64,000 nt of DNA from the NCBI GenBank assembly GCA_013299115.1, contig JAAFKA010000012.1:97288-161287 (forward strand), given 5' to 3'. The notes beneath the pieces are model-generated. The model was given only the letters and a program-made list of their open reading frames with translations, had not been told where the DNA came from and did no database searches. This DNA is from Cytophagales bacterium (GTDB lineage Bacteria > Bacteroidota > Bacteroidia > Cytophagales > Thermoflexibacteraceae). Below, one piece after another: positions 26,113-33,934 of the stretch. How positions within the stretch are numbered: position 1 is the stretch's first letter; each line of letters begins with the position of its first letter. The translations under genes and the position numbers were made by a program.

Positions 26113-29100
26113 TTATTTTCTCCTCGCCATTTCCGAAGTATAAAACTGCACCAAAAAATCATAAATCACCAATTCGTGAAGGCGTTGTTTTGACCGCAAA
26201 AAACGGTTGAGAAACATATGGACATAGCTTGCCAACAAATCAGGTAAAGCTACGCCCAACTTGTTTTGTTTATCTAAACTCAAAATTTGGACAACAACAG
26301 GCTGAAAATTTTGGTGGCGTTGCTCAAAAGTCTGCCAAATTATTGCTAATTCGTCTGTGTGGTGGAGAGTTTTGGAGAGCAAGGCTGTAATATTTTTTCG
26401 TTCTGCTCTAAATTTATCACTTAGCATTTTCTTACTTTCTTTGCTCCGCACCCCAAATTCTGCGTAAAAATTGCTTTGGAGTTTAGTCATCAACTCTTTT
26501 TTAGCTGCCAAATCCAAACCAAAACTATTGAGCAAATCGTCTGTGCCATACAAAGCCAACTGCCAGCGAAGTTGGTCGCCGCTGTCGTCTGTTGCCAAGT
26601 GCGACAAAATGGTGGTGGTGGCTATACTATCGTAGCAAAACAAAGTTTCGGAGTTTTCCATATTTGCAGCCCCATATCTTTCTATTTCACGTTTGTAGGT
26701 ATCGGTTTGCAGCGAAGTAATTAGATTGGCTGCTAAATAAGGTTGCAATAAATGATGTAAGTTTTGTAGCAAGTCTGCAAAATTTCCATCAGTTTGGTAA
26801 AACCTCAACCGCAAATGGTTTTGTGGGTCTGCATAGCGAATGAAAAACCATTTGTCTATTTTTTCTGTTGCCAACAAGTTTTCGGCAAAAGGCTTAATCA
26901 CTTCGCACAAAATTGTATCAGCCGTTTTTACGCCACAATAGATTTTGAGGTAAAGCCACGAAGAACCAATGGAGAAATGACGAGTAATATTTTCGGTATC
27001 TGTTGCTACACTTTCCAAGTCTTCAAGACTTGGAAAGTGTACAGATTTCGCATTTTCTTGCTTTGGCACATATTGCAAAGGAAAAATAAACTCATTGGTA
27101 AAATCTGTTTCTGTAGTGCGGGCTTCAGCCCGCACATTTGCACTATCAACCTCTGTATGTGATAAACGGACTGAAGTCCGTTCTACAGGAAATAGGTTTT
27201 CCACCAACAGCAAATTTCTTTGTGGTTGCAGCCCATCTAACAGAATTTGCATAGCCATTTCATTTTCCGTATCTATTGGCAGTTCGTTATCTCCTTCGGC
27301 AAAAACGAGGTAGCGAGGCATTTTTTTATCGTGTAAGATAGCACGCAATAAAGCAATTTTTTCTTGCTCTTTTGCCTCCACAACAGGTTTCAACTCTGTT
27401 GTTTTTATAACCCATCTTGCCCTTGATAAAATAATGGTTTGGTCTAAAACCACTCTGGGCAGGTAGTCTAAGTTGTCTAAAAAAGACCAACTCCAATGAT
27501 AGCCTGTGATGTGGTTTTGGTATTGCAATTCGCATAAAAAATGATAGAAAGGCAAAGACCGCAGCCCAAAATTATGGGCAGAACTCAAACGAGGGATTAC
27601 CTCTTTGTTCAGCTTTTTTGACCGCAAAAAAATACGATTGCCTTTGAGGGAAACGTACAAATCGGAAAGTAAAATGGTATGTGTTTCGTCTGTGTTTGCC
27701 TGCACCACGATTGGAATTTCATAGTCCCGCAACTGGGGTCGCATAGAAATATTGCCAATTCTGCCCTGATTGATATGCACTATTTCGGCAAACACCGCAT
27801 CGGGATTGGCTGCTGCTTCTGCTGCCAATGCCTGCTGCACTGCTTGTGTTAAACCTTCGTCTAAATGGCAAAACCTACCCAACAGCGTGGCTGCCGAAGG
27901 TGCATTAACCCCTTTCAAATAAATTTGTTGGCTTTGGTCTGCTTGGTTTATCAGGCTGGCAAAGCAATACAAAGACGTGGGAGGTTGCTGTGCTTGCTGA
28001 ATAGTAAGGGTTTGGAGGTCTTGGGAAGTTAGATGTAATATCGTATCGTTATTTTGCAAAAAATTGGTATATTTTGCCAATAAAAACTGTTGCCATGCCC
28101 GCCATTCGTAGCTACGCACACTCGCAGCCCCACCACCACCCACGCCTATTCCGTCTAACAAAGGAGCATTGTCGGCTTGGTGGCTTTCCTTTGGCGGATA
28201 ACCTATGCCTGTTTCATTGTCTAAAAGTTGGGCTAAAGAAACTTCTTCGGTTTCATAGCGTTGTTGCAACAATTCTTTGAATTTTTTTAAATTTTCGTGT
28301 TCTTGGTAAGGCACCGTTGCCAACAACAAGCCGATGGAAGTAGCCAATTGCTCTGTCAATTCGGGGGCAAGGGCAAGGTTTCTCTCTTGCAGTGTGTCCA
28401 CCTGAAACAACTGCCCTAACTCAAAATCAACGCCCAAAGTTTTTAGTTTTTCGGCTATGGCGTAATACTGTGGCGTGGCTGTCCCCAAAGGCTGCTGGTC
28501 TATGCTGTGTAAGGTTTGGCTGATTTCCTTAAAAAGTGGCTGAATGGGCAAGTCCTTTGCTAATAATCTTTCAAAATATTCCTGCCCCGTAATGTGTGCC
28601 TCCAACTCCGATACCAACACTTGGGCATCTATCATTTCATTGATAAAAGCAAGGGCTTCCTCATGGCTTATCTCCTCGCCGACCAGCACCGCAGCCAATT
28701 CATCGGGCTTACTGCCTTGCTGGGCTGCTGCCAACACCTGCTGCACATACTCGTTATTGTCCACACTAACCAAAAAATGGTTTCTACTCCGCTTATGCAC
28801 CCGATATTCGGCATAACGCAACTGCTGCCCCACTGCATACAGCGTATTGTTAGGAAAATATAGCAACTTCGCCCTAATGTTTGGCTCTTGTGCCAGATGA
28901 TGAGCCAACGCACACAAATAATCCATGTCTAACCTTGTGTGTCGTGCTGTAGTGCGGGCTTCAGCCCGCACATCTGTAGCATAGACTTTAGTCTGTGCTT
29001 TTCCCTCCATTTCCTCACACAGGCTAAAGCCTATGCTACATTCTTTTAAAGGCGTAATCCCTGCAAACAAGCCAAAAGGCGTACACCTGTAACCCATTCG

Positions 29101-29337
29101 CAGCACATATTTTGCTAAGGACAGTTGCAATTTCTCCAATTTTTTGCCTTCTGTGGCTGTCCCTTGTAGCCACGCCAGCATGGTTTCGTATAGCGTGGGC
29201 GAAGCCAAAAAAATAGCCTCCTGTGTGGCTGGTTCTCTGCATAGTGCCTCCAACTGCTGCAAATCAAGGGACTGAATGGCGGCGTAGGGCAAAAGAGGGG
29301 TGCGGAGGACAACAAACGGAAGAATGGAGATGGGCAT
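26113..29337 (-). CDS. lanB: Class I lanthipeptide dehydratase, LanB type
   Basis: Dehydrates Ser and Thr of the precursor core to Dha and Dhb by glutamyl-tRNA-dependent glutamylation followed by elimination. Residues 1-700 form the glutamylation domain, opening VVLRTPLLPY with RMGYRCTPFGLFAG near 80, the classic lantibiotic-dehydratase N-terminus. Residues about 787-1074 form the SpaB_C elimination domain: SSWLYLKIYC, WFFIRYADPQNHLRLRF and YKREIERYGAANMENSE, holding the family Arg and His residues. Both halves are in one chain, so it is a full-length class I enzyme (1074 residues). Three palindromic repeats lie in frame: near residues 100-131, 717-743 and 766-777, all in apparent loops. It follows a precursor gene after 120 bases that include a hairpin. 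Confidence 0.93.
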   Translation of the reverse strand: MPISILPFVVLRTPLLPYAAIQSLDLQQLEALCREPATQEAIFLASPTLYETMLAWLQGTATEGKKLEKLQLSLAKYVLRMGYRCTPFGLFAGITPLKECSIGFSLCEEMEGKAQTKVYATDVRAEARTTARHTRLDMDYLCALAHHLAQEPNIRAKLLYFPNNTLYAVGQQLRYAEYRVHKRSRNHFLVSVDNNEYVQQVLAAAQQGSKPDELAAVLVGEEISHEEALAFINEMIDAQVLVSELEAHITGQEYFERLLAKDLPIQPLFKEISQTLHSIDQQPLGTATPQYYAIAEKLKTLGVDFELGQLFQVDTLQERNLALAPELTEQLATSIGLLLATVPYQEHENLKKFKELLQQRYETEEVSLAQLLDNETGIGYPPKESHQADNAPLLDGIGVGGGGAASVRSYEWRAWQQFLLAKYTNFLQNNDTILHLTSQDLQTLTIQQAQQPPTSLYCFASLINQADQSQQIYLKGVNAPSAATLLGRFCHLDEGLTQAVQQALAAEAAANPDAVFAEIVHINQGRIGNISMRPQLRDYEIPIVVQANTDETHTILLSDLYVSLKGNRIFLRSKKLNKEVIPRLSSAHNFGLRSLPFYHFLCELQYQNHITGYHWSWSFLDNLDYLPRVVLDQTIILSRARWVIKTTELKPVVEAKEQEKIALLRAILHDKKMPRYLVFAEGDNELPIDTENEMAMQILLDGLQPQRNLLLVENLFPVERTSVRLSHTEVDSANVRAEARTTETDFTNEFIFPLQYVPKQENAKSVHFPSLEDLESVATDTENITRHFSIGSSWLYLKIYCGVKTADTILCEVIKPFAENLLATEKIDKWFFIRYADPQNHLRLRFYQTDGNFADLLQNLHHLLQPYLAANLITSLQTDTYKREIERYGAANMENSETLFCYDSIATTTILSHLATDDSGDQLRWQLALYGTDDLLNSFGLDLAAKKELMTKLQSNFYAEFGVRSKESKKMLSDKFRAERKNITALLSKTLHHTDELAIIWQTFEQRHQNFQPVVVQILSLDKQNKLGVALPDLLASYVHMFLNRFLRSKQRLHELVIYDFLVQFYTSEMARRK
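27008..27040. repeat. 33-bp palindrome inside lanB
   Basis: ACACTTTCCAAGTCTT, one central base, then the exact 16-base complement. It is 11 codons long and encodes part of VHFPSLEDLESV just before the elimination domain. A near-identical 33-bp copy lies between genes at 39685-39717. Confidence 0.85.
27111..27188. repeat. 78-bp double-hairpin element inside lanB
   Basis: It begins CTGTAGTGCGGGCTTCAGC and ends with a hairpin ACGGACT-GAAGTCCGT and CTACAG, so CTGTAG/CTACAG form terminal inverted repeats. 78 bases equal 26 codons. The left hairpin encodes VRAEART in the lanB frame and is repeated at 28947. Confidence 0.85.
28947..29040. repeat. Second copy of the CTGTAGTGCGGGCTTCAGC element inside lanB
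   Basis: The first 25 bases equal those of the element at 27111. It continues with hairpins around GACTTTAGTC and GGCTAAAGCC and ends CTACA. In the lanB frame it again gives VRAEART, here near residue 110, within an otherwise well-conserved N-terminal domain. Confidence 0.8.
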
Positions 29338-29402
29338 GGGTTATTGCGTATTAAGATTAGAGTTTTGAAAGTCTAAATATTGTTACAATTTATTTCTAAA
29401 AC

Positions 29403-29439
29403 AAAAAAAGGTGTCAATCATAGCTGATTGCACCCTTTT
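29403..29439 (-). terminator. Hairpin between precursor gene and lanB
   Basis: On the reverse strand, AAAAGGGTGCAATCA pairs imperfectly with TGATTGACACCTTTTTTT around a 4-base loop and ends in a T-run. It lies just after the precursor stop and before lanB. Such partial terminators in lantibiotic operons allow much more precursor than enzyme message. Confidence 0.75.
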
Positions 29440-29457
29440 AGCTAAAGTTTACAAAAA

Positions 29458-29658
29458 TTATTCAGGACACCAAGTACATATACTATTGGCAATAGACCCA
29501 GGAGAAGGAGGACAAGGGCAACTAGTATCCTCAGATATATGACAGCCTTCTGACTCGCAATAAGCAGAGCCAGCACCTTTAACTTTATTCATTTGGTCGT
29601 TGTCCAATATAGTCAATTTTACTTTACCTAACGACAATTTTTTTGTTACTTTTTTCAT
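29458..29658 (-). CDS. Class I lanthipeptide precursor 1
   Basis: A 66-residue precursor. The leader MKKVTKKLSLGKVKLTILDN and DQMNKVKGAG is the Bacteroidota class I lanthipeptide leader, with the KLSLxKxxL box that docks to LanB and a double-glycine-like GAG cleavage site. The core of about 36 residues has six Cys and many Ser/Thr (SAYCESEGC, then SCPCPPSPG, then CTWCPE), enough for several lanthionine rings. The gene has a strong promoter and lies between lanC and lanB on their strand. Cleavage at GG would normally need a C39 peptidase-ABC exporter, which is not in the window. Ring pattern and activity are unknown. Confidence 0.9.
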   Translation of the reverse strand: MKKVTKKLSLGKVKLTILDNDQMNKVKGAGSAYCESEGCHISEDTSCPCPPSPGSIANSICTWCPE

Positions 29659-29705
29659 TTTTGTTGAAGTTTTTTGTTTAAAATTTTTTATAAAAAATTA
29701 CGCCA

Positions 29706-29736
29706 CAAATGTAAGATAAATAAATGAATATACAAA
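29706..29736 (-). promoter_or_regulatory. Promoter of precursor 1
   Basis: Reverse-strand TTTG at 29736-29733, 19 bases, then TACATTTG at 29713-29706: a near-ideal Bacteroidota promoter, with about 40 bases of leader to the ATG at 29658. Confidence 0.75.
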
Positions 29737-29764
29737 TTTTGCATCATTTTTTTGCCAATTATTT

Positions 29765-30994
29765 TTAAAACGGAGAACTTAATAGCAACATTTCGTCCCA
29801 TGCTGGTTCAATTTCAGAAGTAGCAGCCATTAAAGCCAAGCCAATGCCTGCAATGCCTTCCAAAATACCATATTCTGTTTCCCATTCATTGGTTTTGGGC
29901 GAAAACTTTTTGTAGCCTGCCAATCCATCGGCAAAAGTAGCTTTTTCTATGGTTATTGCCAACCAATACAAAGCTGCTTCTTTAAATTCCTCTTTGCCTG
30001 TATATTGATACATTCTATTATAAATTTGCAACAAACCTGTACTGCCATGACAAAGCCCTGCATCATAAACAAAATTTTCTTTGCTATTTGTTCTTTTGGT
30101 AGAGTGTAGCAATACTGCTATTGCTTTTTGTTGATATGCCTCGTTTCCTATTGTTTTGGCAACCTGCCACAAAGCTATGCCCATTCCTACATCACCATAG
30201 CACCAAGCCAAACGACTGGGTGTAGCAGGTTTTTCGTTTTCTTTGATATGATTAGGAAAACAGGAAATACTATCTGTTGGGTTAAGGCAACTTTCCCACA
30301 AAAAGTTTAAGATACCATTTAGCAAACTCTCTACTTTTTCTTTTGCTATACCTCGCTGGTAAAACTTAGCCAAAATAACAGCTATGCTACTCAACCCATG
30401 CGAAAGACTGATATTGATACCTATTGCTTCGGTTTCGTTGGCTTCTCTTACAGGATTTAGTACCGAAGTCCAATAAACATAATGAGAAACTGCACTTTTA
30501 TTTTGCTGCACCAACAAATCAATAAGTTGTGCTAAACTATTTTCTATTTCGGGGTTGGGCAACTGGTGGAGCAAATAATTGGCAATACCCAAACTGCCAT
30601 GCAGATAATCATAGTTGCCCTGCTGTAAAAAAATGTGCATCGCAGCACACAAAGTAGTATCTACTTCCTCAAATATATTTTCGTCTAAGGAAATGAATTG
30701 CTGTTGTTTTAGGTGTGCCAATAACCAGCCTAAACCCGCCAATCCATTACAATAGGTATATTGCAAGGGAGATGTACCAATATTACCAACAGTTTCCTCC
30801 AATATGGCACTGCCTTTTTCTATGGCTTGGCTCTTATTTGTAACCTGATAATAATAAAACCAAAAAAGGCTAATGCCCGAATCACCACCAAAAACACTTT
30901 CTTGCCTCAATTTAGGGCAAGAGCTTAGACTATTTGCAATATTTTCTATGCTTTGTAAAGTGCTGCTGTCTGCTGTAAGAGTTTTCCAATTCAT
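29765..30994 (-). CDS. lanC: Lanthipeptide cyclase, LanC type
   Basis: Zinc enzyme that adds Cys thiols to Dha/Dhb to close (methyl)lanthionine rings. The alpha/alpha-barrel repeats are visible as YLHGSLGIANYLL, SHGLSSIAVILAKF, WCYGDVGMGIAL and GLCHGSTGLLQIY. Zinc ligands are Cys265 (WCYGD) and Cys315-His316 (CHG), all present. At 409 residues the length is normal. It is the first gene of the leftward set and starts divergently from precursor 2, with about 126 bases between start codons that contain both promoters. Confidence 0.93.
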   Translation of the reverse strand: MNWKTLTADSSTLQSIENIANSLSSCPKLRQESVFGGDSGISLFWFYYYQVTNKSQAIEKGSAILEETVGNIGTSPLQYTYCNGLAGLGWLLAHLKQQQFISLDENIFEEVDTTLCAAMHIFLQQGNYDYLHGSLGIANYLLHQLPNPEIENSLAQLIDLLVQQNKSAVSHYVYWTSVLNPVREANETEAIGINISLSHGLSSIAVILAKFYQRGIAKEKVESLLNGILNFLWESCLNPTDSISCFPNHIKENEKPATPSRLAWCYGDVGMGIALWQVAKTIGNEAYQQKAIAVLLHSTKRTNSKENFVYDAGLCHGSTGLLQIYNRMYQYTGKEEFKEAALYWLAITIEKATFADGLAGYKKFSPKTNEWETEYGILEGIAGIGLALMAATSEIEPAWDEMLLLSSPF

Positions 30995-31013
30995 TTGTTG
31001 CTTGGCTTGTAAA

Positions 31014-31021
31014 CAAAGGTA
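31014..31021 (-). promoter_or_regulatory. -7 box for lanC
   Basis: Reverse-strand TACCTTTG at 31021-31014, 20-27 bases upstream of the lanC ATG. No clear TTTG is found at the -33 position. Confidence 0.55.
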
Positions 31022-31082
31022 AGACTATCTAAATTTATAAAAAATTTTTTCATAAAATTATTTTTATTACCAAAATATTACT

Positions 31083-31090
31083 TATCTTTG
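31083..31090 (+). promoter_or_regulatory. -7 box for precursor 2
   Basis: TATCTTTG fits TAnnTTTG and places the transcript start about 24 bases before the ATG at 31121. It overlaps the in-frame ATG at 31088, which argues against that earlier start. Confidence 0.6.
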
Positions 31091-31120
31091 CACCGCTTTA
31101 ATAAAACAACACAAAAAATT

Positions 31121-31360
31121 ATGAAAAAATTGTCTTTGAATAAAGTAAATCTAACAAGTTTAGATAAAACACAAATGGGAGTTGTAAGAGGTGGTTCGTA
31201 TAACCCAAATTGTGGAACAGTTCCAATTGATACTGTGGATTATTGTGATTCTAATGGATGTCCTTCTATTGGTTGCCCTTCTGTCGGTTGTTCTTTTGAC
31301 TGTCCTCCTAATACTGGTAGTAGAAACTGTCCGTCAGTAGTTATTTGTATTCCTGAATAA
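31121..31360 (+). CDS. Class I lanthipeptide precursor 2
   Basis: A 79-residue precursor divergent from lanC. The leader MKKLSLNKVNLTSLDKTQMG ends VVRGG, a clean double-glycine site. The core of about 54 residues has eight Cys and a short internal repeat (GCPSIGCPSVGC), with Ser or Thr spaced to give several small rings. It opens at 31121 rather than 31088, because the earlier codon lies inside the promoter. A perfect 18-bp terminator follows. The repeat of CPSxG suggests a processive ring pattern, which is inference. Confidence 0.9.
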   Translation: MKKLSLNKVNLTSLDKTQMGVVRGGSYNPNCGTVPIDTVDYCDSNGCPSIGCPSVGCSFDCPPNTGSRNCPSVVICIPE

Positions 31361-31385
31361 GCTTGAAGTTTTAGAAAAATTTTGT

Positions 31386-31424
31386 ACAAAAGGTTAGTAA
31401 TTATGGTAATTACTAACCTTTTGT
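31386..31424. terminator. Perfect 18-bp hairpin between convergent precursor genes
   Basis: ACAAAAGGTTAGTAATTA, loop TGG, then the exact complement ending CCTTTTGT. It serves precursor 2 and, in reverse, precursor 3. Confidence 0.85.
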
Positions 31425-31445
31425 ATATAAAGGATTATTTTCTTA

Positions 31446-31640
31446 TCAAATTGTGGTGTCGCAAGTTTCCTGTGTATGCATGCAGGCAATTGTATATACG
31501 AAACAGTTAATGTTGCGTGTACGGGGGAAAGTGTTTACTTCCAAACCTTGATTACCACCTTTTACATTTTTTGTTTCATTGCTATCCAAAGCAGACAACT
31601 GTATTTTATTCAACGAAATTTTTTTTTCAATTTTTTTCAC
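31446..31640 (-). CDS. Class I lanthipeptide precursor 3 (GTG start)
   Basis: A 64-residue precursor convergent with precursor 2. The leader (MKKIEKKISLNKIQLSALDS, then NETKNVKGG) has the same docking box and a double-glycine site. The core of about 35 residues has only three Cys and a run of Thr near the end (TQETCDTTI), so it is chemically unlike the other two. The start codon is GTG; no ATG is available in frame. No good promoter is seen; a poor -7 match lies near 31715. It may be a weakly expressed or decaying variant. Confidence 0.8.
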   Translation of the reverse strand: MKKIEKKISLNKIQLSALDSNETKNVKGGNQGLEVNTFPRTRNINCFVYTIACMHTQETCDTTI

Positions 31641-31744
31641 TTGATTTGCAATGTTTAAGGTTAGAGAAAAAACTCCAAAACAGCAAGGAAAATGCTTGTT
31701 ATTTTGTTAGTGCAAATTCATAAAACAACACTTTCCGAATTTTT

Positions 31745-31806
31745 TAACAAATATTTTTTTGCAACGCAGAGGACACGGAAATGCGCAGAGCAACACAGAA
31801 TAAAGG
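31745..31806. repeat. Dispersed rRNA-like-free repeat in 213-base gap
   Basis: The run GCAACGCAGAGGACACGGA and following GCAGAGCAACACAG resembles a short repeat often scattered in Bacteroidota and other genomes. Related A+T-rich words (CACAGAT...TTTTCACAGATT) occur at 45630-45670. No gene is present between 31641 and 31853. Confidence 0.4.
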
Positions 31807-31853
31807 GCTAAAAAATTGCAATTTTTATTTTATTTTTCTATCTTGCTTACATC

Positions 31854-32288
31854 ATGTCCACACCCATTATAGACATTTATACGCTGCACGAACATAGCTA
31901 CCTCAGTCCTGTTCGATGTCAAAATTTTTCGGAGGCTGCTGCGGTTTGCCTTTCTCAGCACCATTCGGCAAACCTTGTTCCTTTAACTGTCATAGGAGAT
32001 TTAGAAGGTGAATTTCTATTGCACTATGAACAAGCAAGCCAAGAAATAGCCGACTCTCGTACAGATTTGGTAGAAGCAGCCGAAGATGGAGGCGTATGTT
32101 TGGCTTTGTTGGTAGTAGAATATTTGACAGGAGAAAAAGTAGTTCGGCAGGCTGTTCGCCAGACAGGAGTAGATTACTTCTTGGGTAAAAAAGAACAACA
32201 GCAAATATTTTATCAAAGTAGGTTAGAAGTTTCAGGCATTTTGCAAGGCACTAAAAACTTGATAAGACAACGAATGAAAGAAAAATAG
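31854..32288 (+). CDS. Conserved-looking protein of unknown function
   Basis: A 144-residue soluble protein with no signal peptide. It begins MSTPIIDIYTLHEHSYLSPV and is mixed alpha/beta, with an acidic helix (SRTDLVEAAEDGG) and a basic C-terminus (KNLIRQRMKEK). The size and helical composition would fit a small adaptor or immunity-type protein, but nothing specific is recognised. It precedes another unknown small gene by 88 bases on the same strand, and both lie just beyond the lanthipeptide genes, so a link to self-protection is only a possibility. Confidence 0.6.
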   Translation: MSTPIIDIYTLHEHSYLSPVRCQNFSEAAAVCLSQHHSANLVPLTVIGDLEGEFLLHYEQASQEIADSRTDLVEAAEDGGVCLALLVVEYLTGEKVVRQAVRQTGVDYFLGKKEQQQIFYQSRLEVSGILQGTKNLIRQRMKEK

Positions 32289-32376
32289 AGCAAAGCAAAA
32301 AAAGTGATGATACTTTGCTGCCTGCTTACATTGTTATTGTAGAATTTAGCAAACCAACTATTCACATTACCAAAAG

Positions 32377-32742
32377 ATGAAAACCATAGATGAACTCCAC
32401 CAAGAAGCCATGTTTTGGTATGACAAAGGTTTTTTTGCAACCCAGCATGGCGACAACAGCACAGAACCATTGGCTTGCTATCGGCAGGCTCTTGTTTTGG
32501 AACAACAAGCTGCCCTATTAGCTTTAGCCCAGCCTGATGCTTTTGAGAAAGCTATGCTTTGCAAAAGTGTGGCTGCATTGGCTTTGTTAGTAGAGGAGTA
32601 TGGCACAGCCGAACAGTTTGCTTGTCATGGTTTGTTGGGTAATCAGTCAGGTTATTTTGTATGGGAATTGAGAAAATTATTGCAAAAAGCCTTAAAAAAT
32701 TTGCAACAACAAAGGAAAAAAGAGAAAATGGTAAGTTTTTAA
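32377..32742 (+). CDS. Small helical protein, unknown function (TPR-like)
   Basis: A 121-residue all-helical product: MKTIDELHQEAMFWYDKG, then CYRQALVLEQQAALLAL and AALALLVEEYGTAEQFACHGL. The pattern of two antiparallel helices per about 35 residues resembles tetratricopeptide repeats or a HEPN-like bundle, without the HEPN RxxxxxH motif. It has no signal peptide. A secreted protein gene follows after 22 bases. Confidence 0.55.
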   Translation: MKTIDELHQEAMFWYDKGFFATQHGDNSTEPLACYRQALVLEQQAALLALAQPDAFEKAMLCKSVAALALLVEEYGTAEQFACHGLLGNQSGYFVWELRKLLQKALKNLQQQRKKEKMVSF

Positions 32743-32764
32743 AATTAAATAGCTGTTAAAATCC

Positions 32765-33772
32765 ATGCAACCAGCAAACAAAACCATTTACAAACCTCTA
32801 CTTTTCCAACTGTTCAGTTTGGTGTTCTTATTTCTACCTGTTATCTGTGCAGGGCAGACTTTTGTTAGTGGCAATATACGCAATTTGAAACAAGACAGCA
32901 TCACGTTTTATTACGAGGAAAATTACATAGCCTTAGAAAAAAAGCAGCAAAAAGTGCCATTTATTCAAAATAATTTTGCAGTTAGTTTGCCTATTGCCTT
33001 TGTGGGCAAAGTTACCTTAGCCTATACAGACTCTACTAAGAAGACAAATACAATAGATTTTTTTGTGCAGCCCCAAGACAGTATTCGTATTAGTTTTGAT
33101 GCCAAAACAGCCGAAAATACAGTCAATTTTGGCGGTAACAATTTGCTTTATAACCGTAATTGGTATGAAAGAGAGCAAAGAAATAAAAAGTTGTACTTGA
33201 CATACGTAAAAAAACTAAGCCCCGAAAAGTATTTAAAATATAGGGACAGCTTGACCTACAAAGAAAGTAAGTTTTTTGAAGAATTGGTAGAAAATACAAC
33301 CAAAAAGGATAAAAAGTTAAAGCCAACCATAAAAGCTATGTCGCATTTTCAGTGTACAATGGTGTATAGCAACGAGTTATTAAAAATGAAATATCCTGAA
33401 CAAAAAGCCCTGTTTGAAACTACGAAAATTTCTCCTGCTTACTATAATTTCCTGAAACAACATGGTTTTCAACACAACGAATGTATGTTGAGTGAAGACT
33501 ACCGTAACTTTGTGGAGTTGTATTTCCTCTTTGTCTATCAAAACAAATATGGTGTTTATGATTTGCAAGCCCTCGACTCACTCAAAAAACTATACGAAAC
33601 AGTGCCTACTATTTTCAGAGGAGAACTTACCAAATCTTTTATGCAGGCAAGAATCATAGCCAGAGTTGCCCAGAATTTTCCAGCGGAGGCAAAAGGCTTG
33701 TATGTAAACTATTTGCAACAAAACCCAAATAGTATGTTTAAAAAGGAGTTGGAAAGTATTGTAAAACCTTAG
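32765..33772 (+). CDS. Secreted DUF4369-like protein
   Basis: A 335-residue exported protein with a signal peptide ending VICAGQ. Residues 30-120 form a beta-rich domain with FVSGNIRNLKQDSITFYY and FFVQPQDSIRISFDA, similar to the N-terminal DUF4369 domain that precedes thioredoxin folds in Bacteroidota. The expected thioredoxin C-terminus is absent; instead there is a Lys/Tyr-rich helical region without Cys pairs. The function is unknown. Confidence 0.65.
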   Translation: MQPANKTIYKPLLFQLFSLVFLFLPVICAGQTFVSGNIRNLKQDSITFYYEENYIALEKKQQKVPFIQNNFAVSLPIAFVGKVTLAYTDSTKKTNTIDFFVQPQDSIRISFDAKTAENTVNFGGNNLLYNRNWYEREQRNKKLYLTYVKKLSPEKYLKYRDSLTYKESKFFEELVENTTKKDKKLKPTIKAMSHFQCTMVYSNELLKMKYPEQKALFETTKISPAYYNFLKQHGFQHNECMLSEDYRNFVELYFLFVYQNKYGVYDLQALDSLKKLYETVPTIFRGELTKSFMQARIIARVAQNFPAEAKGLYVNYLQQNPNSMFKKELESIVKP

Positions 33773-33826
33773 GTTTTCTTTGCCCATCTCCAAAAAATAA
33801 ACTAACTTTGTGAAAACGGAAACAAT

Positions 33827-33934
33827 ATGATAACAACTTTATCGGATTTTAAACCCATCAAAATTGGTTTGCAGAAAATTTACGGAATAGAACTCGACAA
33901 AGTTCTATTATATGGCTCTTATGCACGCAATATA
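33827..33934 (+). pseudogene. Truncated MNT-type nucleotidyltransferase start
   Basis: The first 36 codons read MITTLSDFKPIKIG then VLLYGSYARN. GSYAR is the GSxARG catalytic motif of minimal nucleotidyltransferases that pair with HEPN proteins as toxin-antitoxin modules. After the motif the homology stops and the frame runs antisense into the end of the neighbouring membrane protein gene. So this is a 5' remnant, cut off by rearrangement at the duplicated module. Confidence 0.6.

Noticed and set aside
27111..27188. Internal terminator in lanB
   Set aside because: The hairpins lack T-runs and have related copies elsewhere, so a repeat element is the better reading.
31088..31120. Upstream start for precursor 2
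   Set aside because: The codon lies inside the -7 box TATCTTTG, and the leader peptide pattern begins at 31121.
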